Positions 50,996-60,263 of a stretch of 64,000 nucleotides of DNA are shown one piece after another. The stretch covers positions 1-64,000 of the forward strand of contig JAGVKG010000067.1 in the NCBI GenBank assembly GCA_020050685.1. Direction: 5' to 3'. Every line of letters starts with the position of its first letter. Position 1 is the stretch's first letter. The translations under genes were made by a program, and so were the position numbers. The stretch comes from Candidatus Obscuribacterales bacterium (GTDB taxonomy: Bacteria; Cyanobacteriota; Vampirovibrionia; Obscuribacterales; Obscuribacteraceae). Below the pieces are notes generated by a model that made no database searches, had not been told where the DNA came from, and saw only the letters and a program-made list of their open reading frames with translations.

Positions 50996-51826
50996 TTAAC
51001 CAGGATCTTTAGCTGGTTCTTTGACGTTTATTGTTTGTCCTTGATCATTACCCCTAACTTTGATACTAGGCTCGTTTGGTCTTTGGGTAAATGCTTTGGT
51101 AAATTCCAAAAGTTCAATTGGTACGGGAAATATCAATGTAGAATTTTTTTCCGCCGACACTTCTACCATGGTTTGTAATTGCCTTAACTGCATGGCGCCA
51201 GGCTGGCTGGTGATAAGCTCAGCTGCTTGGGCTAGCTTTGCCGCCGCCTGAAATTCACCTTCAGCTGCCACCACTTTTGCTCGGCGCTCGCGTTCAGCTT
51301 CGGCCTGACGGGCCATGGCTCTTTGCATTGAATCAGGAATTTCTACGTCTTTCACTTGCACAGAAATTACTTTGATTCCCCATTCTTCCGTTTCGCGATC
51401 AATTATGGCTTGCAGCTTGGCGTTGATCATGTCGCGTTCCGCCAATAGATGATCGAGATCAAATTGACCCAGCACGGATCTCAGTGTCGTCTGAGCAATT
51501 TGGCTTGTGGCATTGACCGGATCTTCAATTTTAGTGATCACCTTAAATGGATCGTCAATTTTGAAAAAGCAAACAGCTGCAGTTTTGGCTGAGACATTGT
51601 CCTTGGTAATAATTTCCTGCATGGGAATTGATAAGGTGATTATGCGTTTGTCTACCTTCTTGGCTCTTTCAATAAATGGCACAATGATCACAGGACCTGG
51701 TCCACGCACACCCACCACGCGACCGAGACGGAATATAACCAGCCTGTCGTATTCATTAACGAATTTCAGTGAGTTCCAGAGAAAGACAAAGCCGATGAAG
51801 GCGGCAACCATTACTTCAAATCCCAT
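50996..51826 (-). CDS. Slipin (stomatin/prohibitin SPFH-domain membrane protein)
   Basis: A 276-residue protein. The ATG at 51826 is preceded by GGAGG with seven A, better than in-frame upstream starts. A single N-terminal helix (about 3-20) anchors the SPFH domain (EYDRLVIFRLGRVVGVRGPGPVIIVPFIER, which exceeds normal identity in slipins), followed by the coiled-coil AEAERERRAKVVAAEGEFQAA and the QLRQLQTM oligomerisation segment. Slipins organise membrane microdomains. They are usually paired with a NfeD protease partner; no nfeD gene is adjacent here. Confidence 0.92.
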   Translation of the reverse strand: MGFEVMVAAFIGFVFLWNSLKFVNEYDRLVIFRLGRVVGVRGPGPVIIVPFIERAKKVDKRIITLSIPMQEIITKDNVSAKTAAVCFFKIDDPFKVITKIEDPVNATSQIAQTTLRSVLGQFDLDHLLAERDMINAKLQAIIDRETEEWGIKVISVQVKDVEIPDSMQRAMARQAEAERERRAKVVAAEGEFQAAAKLAQAAELITSQPGAMQLRQLQTMVEVSAEKNSTLIFPVPIELLEFTKAFTQRPNEPSIKVRGNDQGQTINVKEPAKDPG

Positions 51827-51934
51827 TTTTTTTCCTCCAGAAAAGGTCACTTCTTCCTTACCCGGAAATGCAAGGCGCAAGCGGCAACGGCTATCTTCTG
51901 TATCAAATTTTAATAGGCTGGATGATAAATAAAT

Positions 51935-53365
51935 CTAGGAGTGTCTTTTTGCTCTGAAGATAAAAAAGCCGGAAGTTCCGTGTAGGCTTGGCAAAAGCTG
52001 AATTGAGCCAGCTTCGGCTTTTGCTCTCATGCTGGGATCTAATTTGTCCCATTCGGAAATTAAGTCACTTTGGAGGAACGGCATTAGGCTTTCTGCTTCA
52101 AACTCTTTGTGTTGGTCTAAAAACCAGGCAAAGTTTTCTTGGTTTTCTTCCGGTTCGACTGAGCAAGTTGAATAAACTAGAATACCGCCAGGCTTAACTA
52201 ATTTTGCGGCTTGGTGCAAAAGCTTTCTTTGTATTGTTATCAGTCTCTCGAGATCGGGCATTTGGCGATTAAAGCGTAAATCGGCTCTTTTGTTAATTAC
52301 ACCGGTTCCGGTGCAAGGTGCATCAATCAAAATTCGATCGGCGAGAAATTCAGGTTCATAAGTTGTGCCATCACTTGTGACAATTTCAATATTAGTAAGC
52401 GAAAGTCTGGTTCGTTCTGTCTTCAACATGTTCAATCGCTTGCCACTTTGATCGCAGGCAATTACTCGACCGCGCCCTTCCATCATGTCAGCCATATGCA
52501 AGCTTTTACCACCCGGTGCTGCACATAAATCAATTACCACTTCACCAGGTTTAGGATCGACGACAATGGAAACAAAGCTGGCTGCTTGATCTTGGACGAC
52601 AAATAATCCTTGATCGTAACCGGTGATTTTTTCAATCGGGCCTTTTTTGCGTCCACGATCATGTACGACGAGGCAGGTATCGACGAGCTTACCTATTTCT
52701 GTTGTCACACCTGCATTTTCTAGGATTCTTTGCAGTCCTGGTGCCGTAATGGCTGTTTGCACGGCGCGCAAAGTCAAATTGGGAATGCGGTTGCTTGCCT
52801 CGAGCATGAGTTTAGTTTGCTCGTCACCAAATTGTTGGCGCCACTTTTTCACAAGCCAATCAGGCATAGAATATTTACGGCTCCAGATTTCAACTGAATC
52901 GCCATCTTGATCAGACGCTTCATTTGATTGATCATCACTTGTCTTTTCTTTTGCACGTAAGTAATTGCGCAAGACGCCATTGACAAAAGAGACATGTCCT
53001 TTGTGACCCAATTTGCCTGCTAATTCACAAGCTGTGGATACCACAGCTCTCGCTGGAATATCGGGCATCTGCTCAATTTGAAAAAGTGCCAGGCGCAATG
53101 TGTTGCGCAAAGACCTGGGCATTTTTGCCAAATCTTTTTTGCAGTATTTGGCCAAATGGAAATCCAAGTCGTCTCTTTGTCTTAGAACTCCTTGTACAAG
53201 AGCAGTTACGAAAGCTCGATCGGGTTCGGATAAAGACACGTGCTTGAAGGCACTATTAAGTGCGATATTGGCGTATGCACCTTCGCTCTCGACTTTAATC
53301 AAGATTTCGCAAGCTACCTTGCGTGAAGCAAGACCTCGCATAGTTTTTTGTTCGTTCTCAGGCAT
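51935..53365 (-). CDS. rsmB: 16S rRNA (cytosine-967-C5)-methyltransferase RsmB
   Basis: RsmB methylates C967 of 16S rRNA with SAM. The 476-residue protein has an N-terminal NusB-like RNA-binding domain (ASRKVACEILIKVESEGAYA) and the C-terminal methyltransferase with VIDLCAAPGGKSLHMA, DAPCTGTGV (catalytic PC motif) and LVYSTCSVEPEENQ (second conserved cysteine). The ATG at 53365 overlaps the fmt stop (ATGCCTGA), so translation is coupled to fmt, as in many bacteria. A TTG four codons upstream is in frame. Confidence 0.95.
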   Translation of the reverse strand: MPENEQKTMRGLASRKVACEILIKVESEGAYANIALNSAFKHVSLSEPDRAFVTALVQGVLRQRDDLDFHLAKYCKKDLAKMPRSLRNTLRLALFQIEQMPDIPARAVVSTACELAGKLGHKGHVSFVNGVLRNYLRAKEKTSDDQSNEASDQDGDSVEIWSRKYSMPDWLVKKWRQQFGDEQTKLMLEASNRIPNLTLRAVQTAITAPGLQRILENAGVTTEIGKLVDTCLVVHDRGRKKGPIEKITGYDQGLFVVQDQAASFVSIVVDPKPGEVVIDLCAAPGGKSLHMADMMEGRGRVIACDQSGKRLNMLKTERTRLSLTNIEIVTSDGTTYEPEFLADRILIDAPCTGTGVINKRADLRFNRQMPDLERLITIQRKLLHQAAKLVKPGGILVYSTCSVEPEENQENFAWFLDQHKEFEAESLMPFLQSDLISEWDKLDPSMRAKAEAGSIQLLPSLHGTSGFFIFRAKRHS

Positions 53366-54350
53366 TTGTGATACCAAATCCGGTGCCTGGTGTCAGGCGT
53401 ACGCCGTGCGCCCAATCTAAAGCAAAGAGCTTGGCGCGATTGGCTGGTTGTACTTCAACAAGTTCAATTGTCTCTTTGCCATCAGGACCGCAGGCAACTA
53501 ATACTTGCCCTTGGGTCTTTATTACTTCTCCCGGACCATAAGCATGGTGGTTTGCTACCGCCCCATCGTTTTCTGCAGCCGAAGTTATTTCGTTCGGCAG
53601 TTTTGTTTTTATTACCTTGAGATAATTGCCTTCGAAGTGTGTGTAGGTGCCTGGCCATGGCTGAAGTCCACGGACAAGATTGTGAATTGCTTCTGCCGGT
53701 CTTGTCCAATCAATATTACTAAGCTCTTTGGATAAAAGTGGTGCATACGTAGCTTTGCTATCATCTTGAGCCTCAGGTTTTAATTTCCCGGCAAGCAATT
53801 GATCAAGAGTTTCAATTATCAATTTTGCCCCGACGCTGGAAAGTTGCGAAGCAAGCTCACCGGCAGTCGTATCAGAGCCAAGTGGAACTTCTGCTTTCAA
53901 AAGCATCTTGCCTGTGTCTACACCGGCATCGGAAAACATGGTCGTGACACCAGCTCTCGTATCACCATTTATAATCGACCAATTAATTGGTGCCGGCCCT
54001 CTATATGCCGGCAATAGTGATCCGTGCAAATTGATCACACCATGTGGTGCCATTTCTAAAACTGGTTGTTTGAGAATTTGGCCAAATGCCACCATGACTA
54101 AAACATCTGGTTTGAGAGCGGCCATTTGCTCGACAATTTCCGGAGATTTAGAAAGCTTCTCCGGCTGCATGACTGGGATGTTATAAGCATTGGCGATAAC
54201 TTTTGTTGGTGGCGGCGTTAACTTATGTCCACGACCTGCGGGACGATCTTTTTGAGTCACCAAACCGACAACGTCGGCCTTTGGCCACGCAATTAAAGCT
54301 TTGAGACTAGGAACGGCAAATTCAGGTGTGCCGAGATAGATAATGCGCAA
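53358..54350 (-). CDS. fmt: Methionyl-tRNA formyltransferase
   Basis: Fmt formylates initiator Met-tRNA with 10-formyl-tetrahydrofolate. The 330-residue protein starts with TTG directly after the upstream stop (TAATTG) and reads RIIYLGTPEFAVPSLKAL. It contains the formyl-transfer motif HGSLLPAYRGPAPINWSI with catalytic Asn/His/Asp context, GVTTMFSDAGVDTGKML, and the C-terminal OB-like domain beginning near LQPWPGTYTHFEG. It is followed by overlapping rsmB. No def gene is adjacent. Confidence 0.95.
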   Translation of the reverse strand: MRIIYLGTPEFAVPSLKALIAWPKADVVGLVTQKDRPAGRGHKLTPPPTKVIANAYNIPVMQPEKLSKSPEIVEQMAALKPDVLVMVAFGQILKQPVLEMAPHGVINLHGSLLPAYRGPAPINWSIINGDTRAGVTTMFSDAGVDTGKMLLKAEVPLGSDTTAGELASQLSSVGAKLIIETLDQLLAGKLKPEAQDDSKATYAPLLSKELSNIDWTRPAEAIHNLVRGLQPWPGTYTHFEGNYLKVIKTKLPNEITSAAENDGAVANHHAYGPGEVIKTQGQVLVACGPDGKETIELVEVQPANRAKLFALDWAHGVRLTPGTGFGITNA

Positions 54351-54554
54351 TTACTTTTCTTGCCGGACTTCCACTACGTGGTCGTAATTGAGACAGATAC
54401 GATCATCGAGCATCAAGTACATTAAGCGTGTAGAGTCGAAGACAATATTTGTCAGTACACCGGTATATTGCTTATCTTGAGCAGTGACTACCGTTACGCG
54501 CATGCCAACCCATTGTCGAAGATATACAAGCTTATCGCGCGTGGTCTGGTTCAT
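54351..54554 (-). CDS. Small SH3/LSm-like protein preceding fmt
   Basis: A 67-residue protein ending exactly where the fmt TTG begins. The sequence LVYLRQWVGMRVTVVTAQDK, then QYTGVLTNIVFDSTRLMYL, then MLDDRICLNYDHVVEVR, alternates short strands and resembles the Sm/LSm-type five-strand barrel: G.RV.V....D...Y.G.L..., then a C-terminal strand. Hfq-like RNA-binding residues are not evident, so the fold assignment is tentative and function is unknown. The absolute coupling to fmt-rsmB hints at a role in translation initiation or RNA handling. Confidence 0.6.
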   Translation of the reverse strand: MNQTTRDKLVYLRQWVGMRVTVVTAQDKQYTGVLTNIVFDSTRLMYLMLDDRICLNYDHVVEVRQEK

Positions 54555-54714
54555 AGTCCTATCCTAATCCTGAACGAAAAAGGTACCCTAAGGCTATGGT
54601 CCACTATCTCCACCACATGACAGCCCAATAAAATCTTAGTCTAATCTATTGTCGCCGGTTTGGCTACTCTCGAGACCATTTTGTGCTTAAAGAAACTACT
54701 GGAAATCAGCTACT

Positions 54715-55968
54715 TTACATATTTTCAATAATGGCAGCAGCGAATTCCGAGGTTTTTAACTTGGTTGCACCTTTCATCAAACGCTCCAAATCGTAGGTCA
54801 CAAGTTTCTTTTGAATTGTTTGAGCGAAAGCTTTGTGTACCAAATCGCGAGCCTCTGTCCAGCCAAGGTATTCCAACATCATTGCGCCTGAAAGAATTAC
54901 AGAACCAGGATTGATTACATCCTTATCGGCATACTTAGGAGCTGTGCCATGGGTGGCTTCGAAGATAGCACAGTTGTCACCAATGTTGGCGCCCGGTGCT
55001 ATACCAAGTCCGCCAACCTGTGCGGCGCAAGCATCCGAGAGATAATCACCGTTCAGATTGGTGGTAGCCAATACGGAGTATTCATCTGGTCTGGTCAGTA
55101 CTTGTTGGAACATGGAATCAGCAATTCTGTCGTTAATGACAATTTGCTTTTCTGGCACTTTTCCGTCGTGCTCTTTCCAAAGATTTTCTTCGGAAATCAC
55201 TTGCGCTTTAAATTCTGCATCAGCAATCTGGTATCCCCAGTCTCTGAAAGCGCCTTCGGTGAATTTCATGATATTACCCTTGTGCACAAGGGTAACGGAC
55301 TTACGTCCATTAGCAATTGCATATTGAATTGCTCTTCTTACCAATCTTTGTGAGCCGAACTTGGAAATTGGTTTGATACCGATACCGGAATCCGGGCGGA
55401 CCTTTTTACCGAATGTTTCCAGAAGGTCGATGAGTTTTTTTGCTTCGCTGGAATCCATGGCGTATTCAATGCCAGCATAGACGTCTTCCGTATTTTCACG
55501 GAAGATAACTATGTCCAACTTTTCTGGTGCCACTACTGGTGATGGCACGCCGGTGAAGTAACGCACTGGTCGGACGCAGCAGTACAAATCAAAAATTTGA
55601 CGCAATGTGACGTTCAAACTGCGGATACCACCACCAACTGGAGTAGTGAGCGGTCCTTTAATTGATACGCCAAACTCTTTAATTGCTTCGAGAGTCTCTT
55701 GAGGCAGCCAATCACCAAATTCTTTGAAGGCCTTTTCGCCAGCAAATACTTCAAACCAAGCAATCGATTTTTCGCCTTTGTAAGCACGCTCCACAGCTGC
55801 ATCAATTACTCGCTTAGAGGCGCGCCAAATGTCTGCACCGATACCATCGCCTTCAATAAAAGGGATAATCGGGCGGGTAGGGCTGACAGGCTTACCATTT
55901 AGAAATGTAATTCTCTCGCCGGCGGGGACGCTAACCCCGTTGTACTTCTTCTCCACAACTTGCTCCAT
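54715..55968 (-). CDS. icd: NADP-dependent isocitrate dehydrogenase
   Basis: Icd oxidatively decarboxylates isocitrate to 2-oxoglutarate in the TCA cycle. The 417-residue product has the expected length from the ATG at 55968, where AGAGGTAA precedes; an upstream in-frame ATG 14 codons earlier lacks one. Motifs are [13 protein letters not shown], the substrate segment [33 protein letters not shown], the catalytic [15 protein letters not shown] and the NADP loop [17 protein letters not shown]. Its presence supports an at least partial oxidative TCA branch feeding the respiratory chain. Confidence 0.95.
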   Translation of the reverse strand: MEQVVEKKYNGVSVPAGERITFLNGKPVSPTRPIIPFIEGDGIGADIWRASKRVIDAAVERAYKGEKSIAWFEVFAGEKAFKEFGDWLPQETLEAIKEFGVSIKGPLTTPVGGGIRSLNVTLRQIFDLYCCVRPVRYFTGVPSPVVAPEKLDIVIFRENTEDVYAGIEYAMDSSEAKKLIDLLETFGKKVRPDSGIGIKPISKFGSQRLVRRAIQYAIANGRKSVTLVHKGNIMKFTEGAFRDWGYQIADAEFKAQVISEENLWKEHDGKVPEKQIVINDRIADSMFQQVLTRPDEYSVLATTNLNGDYLSDACAAQVGGLGIAPGANIGDNCAIFEATHGTAPKYADKDVINPGSVILSGAMMLEYLGWTEARDLVHKAFAQTIQKKLVTYDLERLMKGATKLKTSEFAAAIIENM

Positions 55969-56117
55969 TTCTTGGTTACCTCTAATTAAAGCGTTAAACG
56001 AATATTCCATTTACTTTAACAGGGACTGGCAGGTGATAAGCCCAAGATCAGGAAATACTAAAGATCCAGGACTTGGCCATAGTCTCAAAAGATACGGAAG
56101 ATCCCGACAAGATATAG

Positions 56118-57017
56118 ATGCAACCAAAAGAAGAAGCTAAGCAAAATTCTCTCAGTGCCGTAAGGCAGTCTGCCGACAAGCCGGCAAGGTTGCCAATAGG
56201 GGCTTTGGTCTGTTTGCCGGCCGGTCTTTGGCTTGCCATATTCATGATTCTTCCCCTGACAATACTTTTGGTCTTTAGTTTTGGCAGCCGTGACCCATCA
56301 GGCAAATTAGTCCTTGGTTTTACCTTAGAAAATTACGTGCGCTTTTTTGCCGGACCTTATTTGTCTTCTCTTGGGCGATCGATTGGCTTAGCTTCATCGA
56401 CAACAGCAATTTGTCTGGTGATTGGTTTTGCCACTGCGTCTTGGTTAGCATTTTCTGTACCAAAGTCAAAGCAAAATGCTTATTTGACTTTGCTTGTGGC
56501 GCCGCTTTGGACTTCTTTTCTTTTGCGCATGTATGCCTGGATTACAATTTTGCGCCCAAACGGTATTTTAAGTTCGACATTGACCTCTTTTGGTTTTGAC
56601 CAGACGCTTTCAATTTTGTATACACCTCTTGCGGTACTTTTGGGCATGGTCTACAACTATTTGCCCTATATGATTTTGCCTTTGTATGCCGCTTTGGAAA
56701 AATTGGATACGCGCCTTCTGGAAGCATCCGCTGATTTAGGTGCAACACCATGGCGTTCTTTTGCGCAAGTGACAGTGCCATTAACAGCACGTGGTATCGT
56801 CGCTGGTGTAATCATGGTTTTTGTTCCGGCGCTCGGTGATTATGTCACGCCAGATTTGCTTGGTGGTGCCAAAACCATGTTCATTGGCAATCTGATTCAG
56901 AATCAATTTTTAGTGGTGCGCGATTGGGCCTTTGGTTCGGCTGTTTCCACTATTATGATCATCATTGTTGCCTTTGCGGTTTGGATTTATCTCAAGTATG
57001 GTGAGGGTGGGGTTTGA
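56118..57017 (+). CDS. ABC transporter permease, spermidine/putrescine (PotB) type
   Basis: A 299-residue inner-membrane permease with six helices. The EAA-type cytoplasmic loop LEASADLGATPWRSFAQVTVPLT and the C-terminal VFVPALGDYVTPDLLGG are characteristic of PotB/PotH. It would form the translocation path for polyamines or a similar substrate. No ATPase, second permease (PotC) or binding protein is next to it, so the rest of the transporter must be elsewhere. Its 3' end overlaps the convergent HAS-barrel gene by 26 bases. Confidence 0.85.
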   Translation: MQPKEEAKQNSLSAVRQSADKPARLPIGALVCLPAGLWLAIFMILPLTILLVFSFGSRDPSGKLVLGFTLENYVRFFAGPYLSSLGRSIGLASSTTAICLVIGFATASWLAFSVPKSKQNAYLTLLVAPLWTSFLLRMYAWITILRPNGILSSTLTSFGFDQTLSILYTPLAVLLGMVYNYLPYMILPLYAALEKLDTRLLEASADLGATPWRSFAQVTVPLTARGIVAGVIMVFVPALGDYVTPDLLGGAKTMFIGNLIQNQFLVVRDWAFGSAVSTIMIIIVAFAVWIYLKYGEGGV

Positions 57018-57627
57018 TCTTGGCGAGAATGGACATCAGCCTGTCGTAATCATCACCAAGCAACTGTGCTAGCGCTTTGCCGGCATCAACTAAATAATCG
57101 TAATCGTTGTTACGCGCTTTGTAAGCAATGCGAATCGCCGCTGCGACAAGTTCATCTTGTGGTACGCCGGTCACACCTGAGCCTTGTAAGAGAATACGCA
57201 AGAAGGCGAAATCATCGGTAATTCGACATATCTCTTCATCGGTGGCCGCAAAAACAAAATCATGCACTTTTGCTGGATGCGGTGGTAAGAAATGTCGTAC
57301 AGAGCCGTCTTCAAAATAACCGATGCAAGCGGCTTGCACTTCCGTGCGCAAAAGGGCAAAAATTTGTGGTTGTTCAAGCTTGAGTTCTTCCCGTGTCAAA
57401 CCCATGGCTTGCGGTTTGTGAAAGTTATCTTGCGGACCAACGGCAACATTGTAAACAACACCAATTACATCAGACTGGGCGCAAACAAAGCTGCCAAAAG
57501 CTGGCAAAGTATTTTCAGCACCCGTTTGGTCGAAATCTTTTGCCCATATTTCCACGGCAAAATTGGTAATGGCAGAAGCGGTTACTTCTCCGATTGCCTT
57601 TTTATCTTCTACCTTGGACTTATTCAT
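56992..57627 (-). CDS. HAS-barrel-like protein of cyanobacterial type
   Basis: A 211-residue soluble protein from ATG 57627. Its N-terminal half resembles the HAS barrel, the small beta-barrel that precedes HerA-type ATPases: IGEVTASAITNFAVEIWAK, FGSFVCAQSDVIGVVYNVA, then AMGLTREELKLEQPQIFALL and RTEVQAACIGYFEDG. The C-terminal half is helical. Stand-alone proteins of this type are common in Cyanobacteria and relatives, without assigned function. No HerA or NurA gene is nearby. Assignment is by pattern, not by a computed match. Confidence 0.65.
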   Translation of the reverse strand: MNKSKVEDKKAIGEVTASAITNFAVEIWAKDFDQTGAENTLPAFGSFVCAQSDVIGVVYNVAVGPQDNFHKPQAMGLTREELKLEQPQIFALLRTEVQAACIGYFEDGSVRHFLPPHPAKVHDFVFAATDEEICRITDDFAFLRILLQGSGVTGVPQDELVAAAIRIAYKARNNDYDYLVDAGKALAQLLGDDYDRLMSILAKIKPHPHHT

Positions 57628-57727
57628 TATAAATATTGTATACCGCTTGCCGCAAAGCCAAACAAATTCAACTAAACTGGAAATAGGACCAAGTGTCAAG
57701 AAATCAGGCAAATCGAGATTTAGGCTT

Positions 57728-58414
57728 ATGTTTAAAAATCGCCAACAAGCAGGCAGGCTTCTAGCCGAGAAGCTTTACACTCTCCTCAGAGATGAGGGCT
57801 TAAGCGCCCTCACCATCGCTAAAGAGTGTGTGGTGATTGGTTTGCCGCGTGGCGGCGTGCCAGTGGCGTTAGAAGTCGCCTTGAGCCTGCATGCGCCGCT
57901 CGATGTTTTGGTCTCAAAAAAGATTCACGCACCGGACAACCCAGAGCTGGCAATTGGTGCAGTGTCGTCATCAGGAATTGTTGTCTTGGATTCGCGCATT
58001 GCCTCACGCTATCGCGCGTCCGAATACCAAAGCGCACAAGTTGAACAAGCCAAAGAGTTAATTGAGCAAACTAAGGCGAAGGAAGCTTATTGGGTGAAGG
58101 AAGGGCAAATTAAGCCGAGATCTGAGCTTGCCGGCAAGTGGATTGTCTTAGTTGATGATGGTATTGCCACAGGCATGACCGTAGTGGCAGCCTTGCGTAC
58201 CCTTTCCACCAAGAACGTGGCGAAAGTAATCTTAGCCACGCCAGTCATACCTTACGATACATATTTGTCTCTTAGCCAAGATTGCGATCATCTGGTGGCA
58301 TTGAGCATTCCGTATGAATTTTCATCAGTCGGCCGCTTTTATCAAGACTTCCATCAGGTGGAAGACCAAGAAGTAATTGAAGCCTTGCGCCGGTCTGCAC
58401 AAGTTGCACGCTAA
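57728..58414 (+). CDS. Phosphoribosyltransferase-domain protein
   Basis: A 228-residue protein (ATG at 57728; upstream in-frame codons overlap the divergent gene's promoter). The N-terminal QAGRLLAEKL, then VVIGLPRGGVPVALEVA, and the PRPP motif WIVLVDDGIATGMTVVAALR place it in the ComF/HPRT-like phosphoribosyltransferase superfamily, subgroup often annotated as putative phosphoribosyl transferase. The base substrate is not predictable. It is not operonic with any nucleotide-pathway gene. Confidence 0.85.
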   Translation: MFKNRQQAGRLLAEKLYTLLRDEGLSALTIAKECVVIGLPRGGVPVALEVALSLHAPLDVLVSKKIHAPDNPELAIGAVSSSGIVVLDSRIASRYRASEYQSAQVEQAKELIEQTKAKEAYWVKEGQIKPRSELAGKWIVLVDDGIATGMTVVAALRTLSTKNVAKVILATPVIPYDTYLSLSQDCDHLVALSIPYEFSSVGRFYQDFHQVEDQEVIEALRRSAQVAR

Positions 58415-58419
58415 ATTTA

Positions 58420-58935
58420 CTAGTCTGTAGCCGGGGTATTACTGCTTGATTGGTTAGCCTCGGGCACAGGAGTGCCGGGTCCGATGGTAGCTATACGGGA
58501 AACTTGCAAGTTAATGAAAGTCTTTTTGCCATCGCTGGAAATGCTAATTCCTGCTTCTTGGTCTTTATTGGTCGCAGAAATATTTACTTCCTCGGTGCCC
58601 AAGGAATCAATTTGAGCGATTTTCCAGCCGCGTTCGTTGAGTTGCTGGCGGTAGAAATCGCTGACCTTACCGACGCTGTCCTGTGAGGAAAGCATGAGGA
58701 AGCGACTATTTTCTGTTCCTGGTTGCCCTTCGGCAGAAACGGAGCCTGTGGCTTTAGCCTGAGGATAAATTGGCAGTGGGAAATCTGGCGGAACAGCCGA
58801 TGAGCCTTCTGAAAACGTATGCGTCATGCCACCGGAATCGTATGAGACCTGGTTTGAAGAACAGCCGGTGAGCAAAGCGGTCTGCACAACGAGGAGCAAG
58901 GAAAAAAATATGGAGGACAATGTTTTTGAAGGCAT
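58420..58935 (-). CDS. Lipoprotein of unknown function
   Basis: A 171-residue protein with a lipoprotein signal (lipobox LLTGC, C25). The mature part contains FPLPIYPQAKATGSVS and SVGKVSDFYRQQLNERGWKI, resembling the DUF-type lipoproteins with a PLYPGA..... and V..FYR..L...GW pattern, followed by a beta-rich end and a Ser/Pro tail. No enzymatic motif. Convergent with the phosphoribosyltransferase gene, 5 bases apart. Confidence 0.7.
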   Translation of the reverse strand: MPSKTLSSIFFSLLLVVQTALLTGCSSNQVSYDSGGMTHTFSEGSSAVPPDFPLPIYPQAKATGSVSAEGQPGTENSRFLMLSSQDSVGKVSDFYRQQLNERGWKIAQIDSLGTEEVNISATNKDQEAGISISSDGKKTFINLQVSRIATIGPGTPVPEANQSSSNTPATD

Positions 58936-59108
58936 AATAATTTCAAGTAATTTAAAAGAGTTTACGCGATTACCTGCCTATTTTACCTTTCATTGCCGAA
59001 GTATTGTATTGTGATTGTGGAGATCTGCCATTTAAATTTGACCACGGTTCATTAATTGGCAACTTGACTATTTCTCGGGATCCGTTTTCTTTGGTTTGAC
59101 TTGAACAT

Positions 59109-60263
59109 ATGACATCAAAAAATATCTTTCTGGCAATTCTGATTGGCGCTCAACTCTTTTTGGCTTGTCCGGCCAAGGCAGAACCTGAATCGGTGACAAA
59201 GTCCCCGGCACGCAGCTTTGGTGTTTTGCAGTTTCTTGGCCCGAATACGTTGGCAGATATTGCTACTTCGGTTGCTCCGTCTGTAGTGAACATTGATGTT
59301 TCTGTGACGGCAGCAAAAATGGAACCGCAAGCTAAGGAAGGTCAAGGACCGGCAACCGGTAAGGCAAGAGCCAAGGCTTACGACCGCTTCTATAAATATT
59401 TTGGTGTGGTGCCACCACAAGGTGAGCCTAATTCGCCGCCGCGCGGCACTGGCTCCGGTGTTATTCTCAAGCCGGATGGCATCATTCTTACTTCAAACCA
59501 TTTAGTGCAAAGCGGCGATCGTATTCGTGTCACCTTGCATGATGGACGTATCTTTTATGCGACGGTGCTTGGTCATGACAGTTTTTCCGATTTGGCTGTG
59601 GTAAAAATCCAAGCTACAGATTTGCCGGTAGCCAAGTTTGGCTCTTCGCAAAACCTACGCCCAGGCGATTGGGTCCTGGCAGTTGGTTCGCCCTTGGGAC
59701 TGGATCATACGGTTACTTTGGGTATTGTTTCTGCCTTGGGCAGACAAGCTAAAGGTTTGGATAGCTTTGGAGCGCGTTCAGGGGCTGTACGTTTCATTCA
59801 AACCGATGCAGCGATTAACCCCGGCAATTCTGGTGGACCTTTGGTCAATCTCAATGGTGAAGTTATCGGTATCAATACATTCATTAGGGGTGATGCGCAA
59901 AACATTGGCTTTGCAATCCCTGCCGATGTGGCATCGGAAGTTGCTACCAAACTTATGCGCTTCCAGGAAATCGCTCATCCATTTATTGGCGTGGTAATGG
60001 ATCCGGACGCTAAAGGATCAGATTCCGGTGTTGTGATTCGTTCTGTCTCGCCGAAAGGACCTGCTGCAGTTGGTGGACTGGTTGCCGGCGATATTATTTT
60101 GGAATTGAATGGCAAGCCTGTTACGTCATCCGAGCAGGTATCGGATATTGTACGGACATGCGCGGTCGGTCAAAGCATTCCGGTGAAACTAAAACGCTCT
60201 GGTGAAGAAAAGCTGCTCAAAGTCCAGGTTGACCAACTACCTGATGATGGCGGCTTCGAGTAA
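59109..60263 (+). CDS. HtrA/DegP-family periplasmic serine protease with one PDZ domain
   Basis: A 384-residue protein with a signal peptide (about 1-24), an S1C trypsin-like domain and a single PDZ domain (about 290-375). The catalytic triad is H131 (TSNHLV), D161 (DSFSDLAVV) and S241 (NPGNSGGPL). HtrA proteases degrade damaged or misfolded envelope proteins. One PDZ domain matches the HhoA/HhoB/HtrA class of Cyanobacteria rather than DegP. Its 3' end overlaps the convergent permease gene by 47 bases, which may limit how strongly both are expressed together. Confidence 0.93.
   Translation: MTSKNIFLAILIGAQLFLACPAKAEPESVTKSPARSFGVLQFLGPNTLADIATSVAPSVVNIDVSVTAAKMEPQAKEGQGPATGKARAKAYDRFYKYFGVVPPQGEPNSPPRGTGSGVILKPDGIILTSNHLVQSGDRIRVTLHDGRIFYATVLGHDSFSDLAVVKIQATDLPVAKFGSSQNLRPGDWVLAVGSPLGLDHTVTLGIVSALGRQAKGLDSFGARSGAVRFIQTDAAINPGNSGGPLVNLNGEVIGINTFIRGDAQNIGFAIPADVASEVATKLMRFQEIAHPFIGVVMDPDAKGSDSGVVIRSVSPKGPAAVGGLVAGDIILELNGKPVTSSEQVSDIVRTCAVGQSIPVKLKRSGEEKLLKVQVDQLPDDGGFE

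Noticed and set aside
54555-54714. RNA gene or riboswitch between icd and the small LSm-like gene
   Set aside because: The 160 bases show no convincing stem set or conserved motif; they most likely hold only the promoter of the fmt operon.
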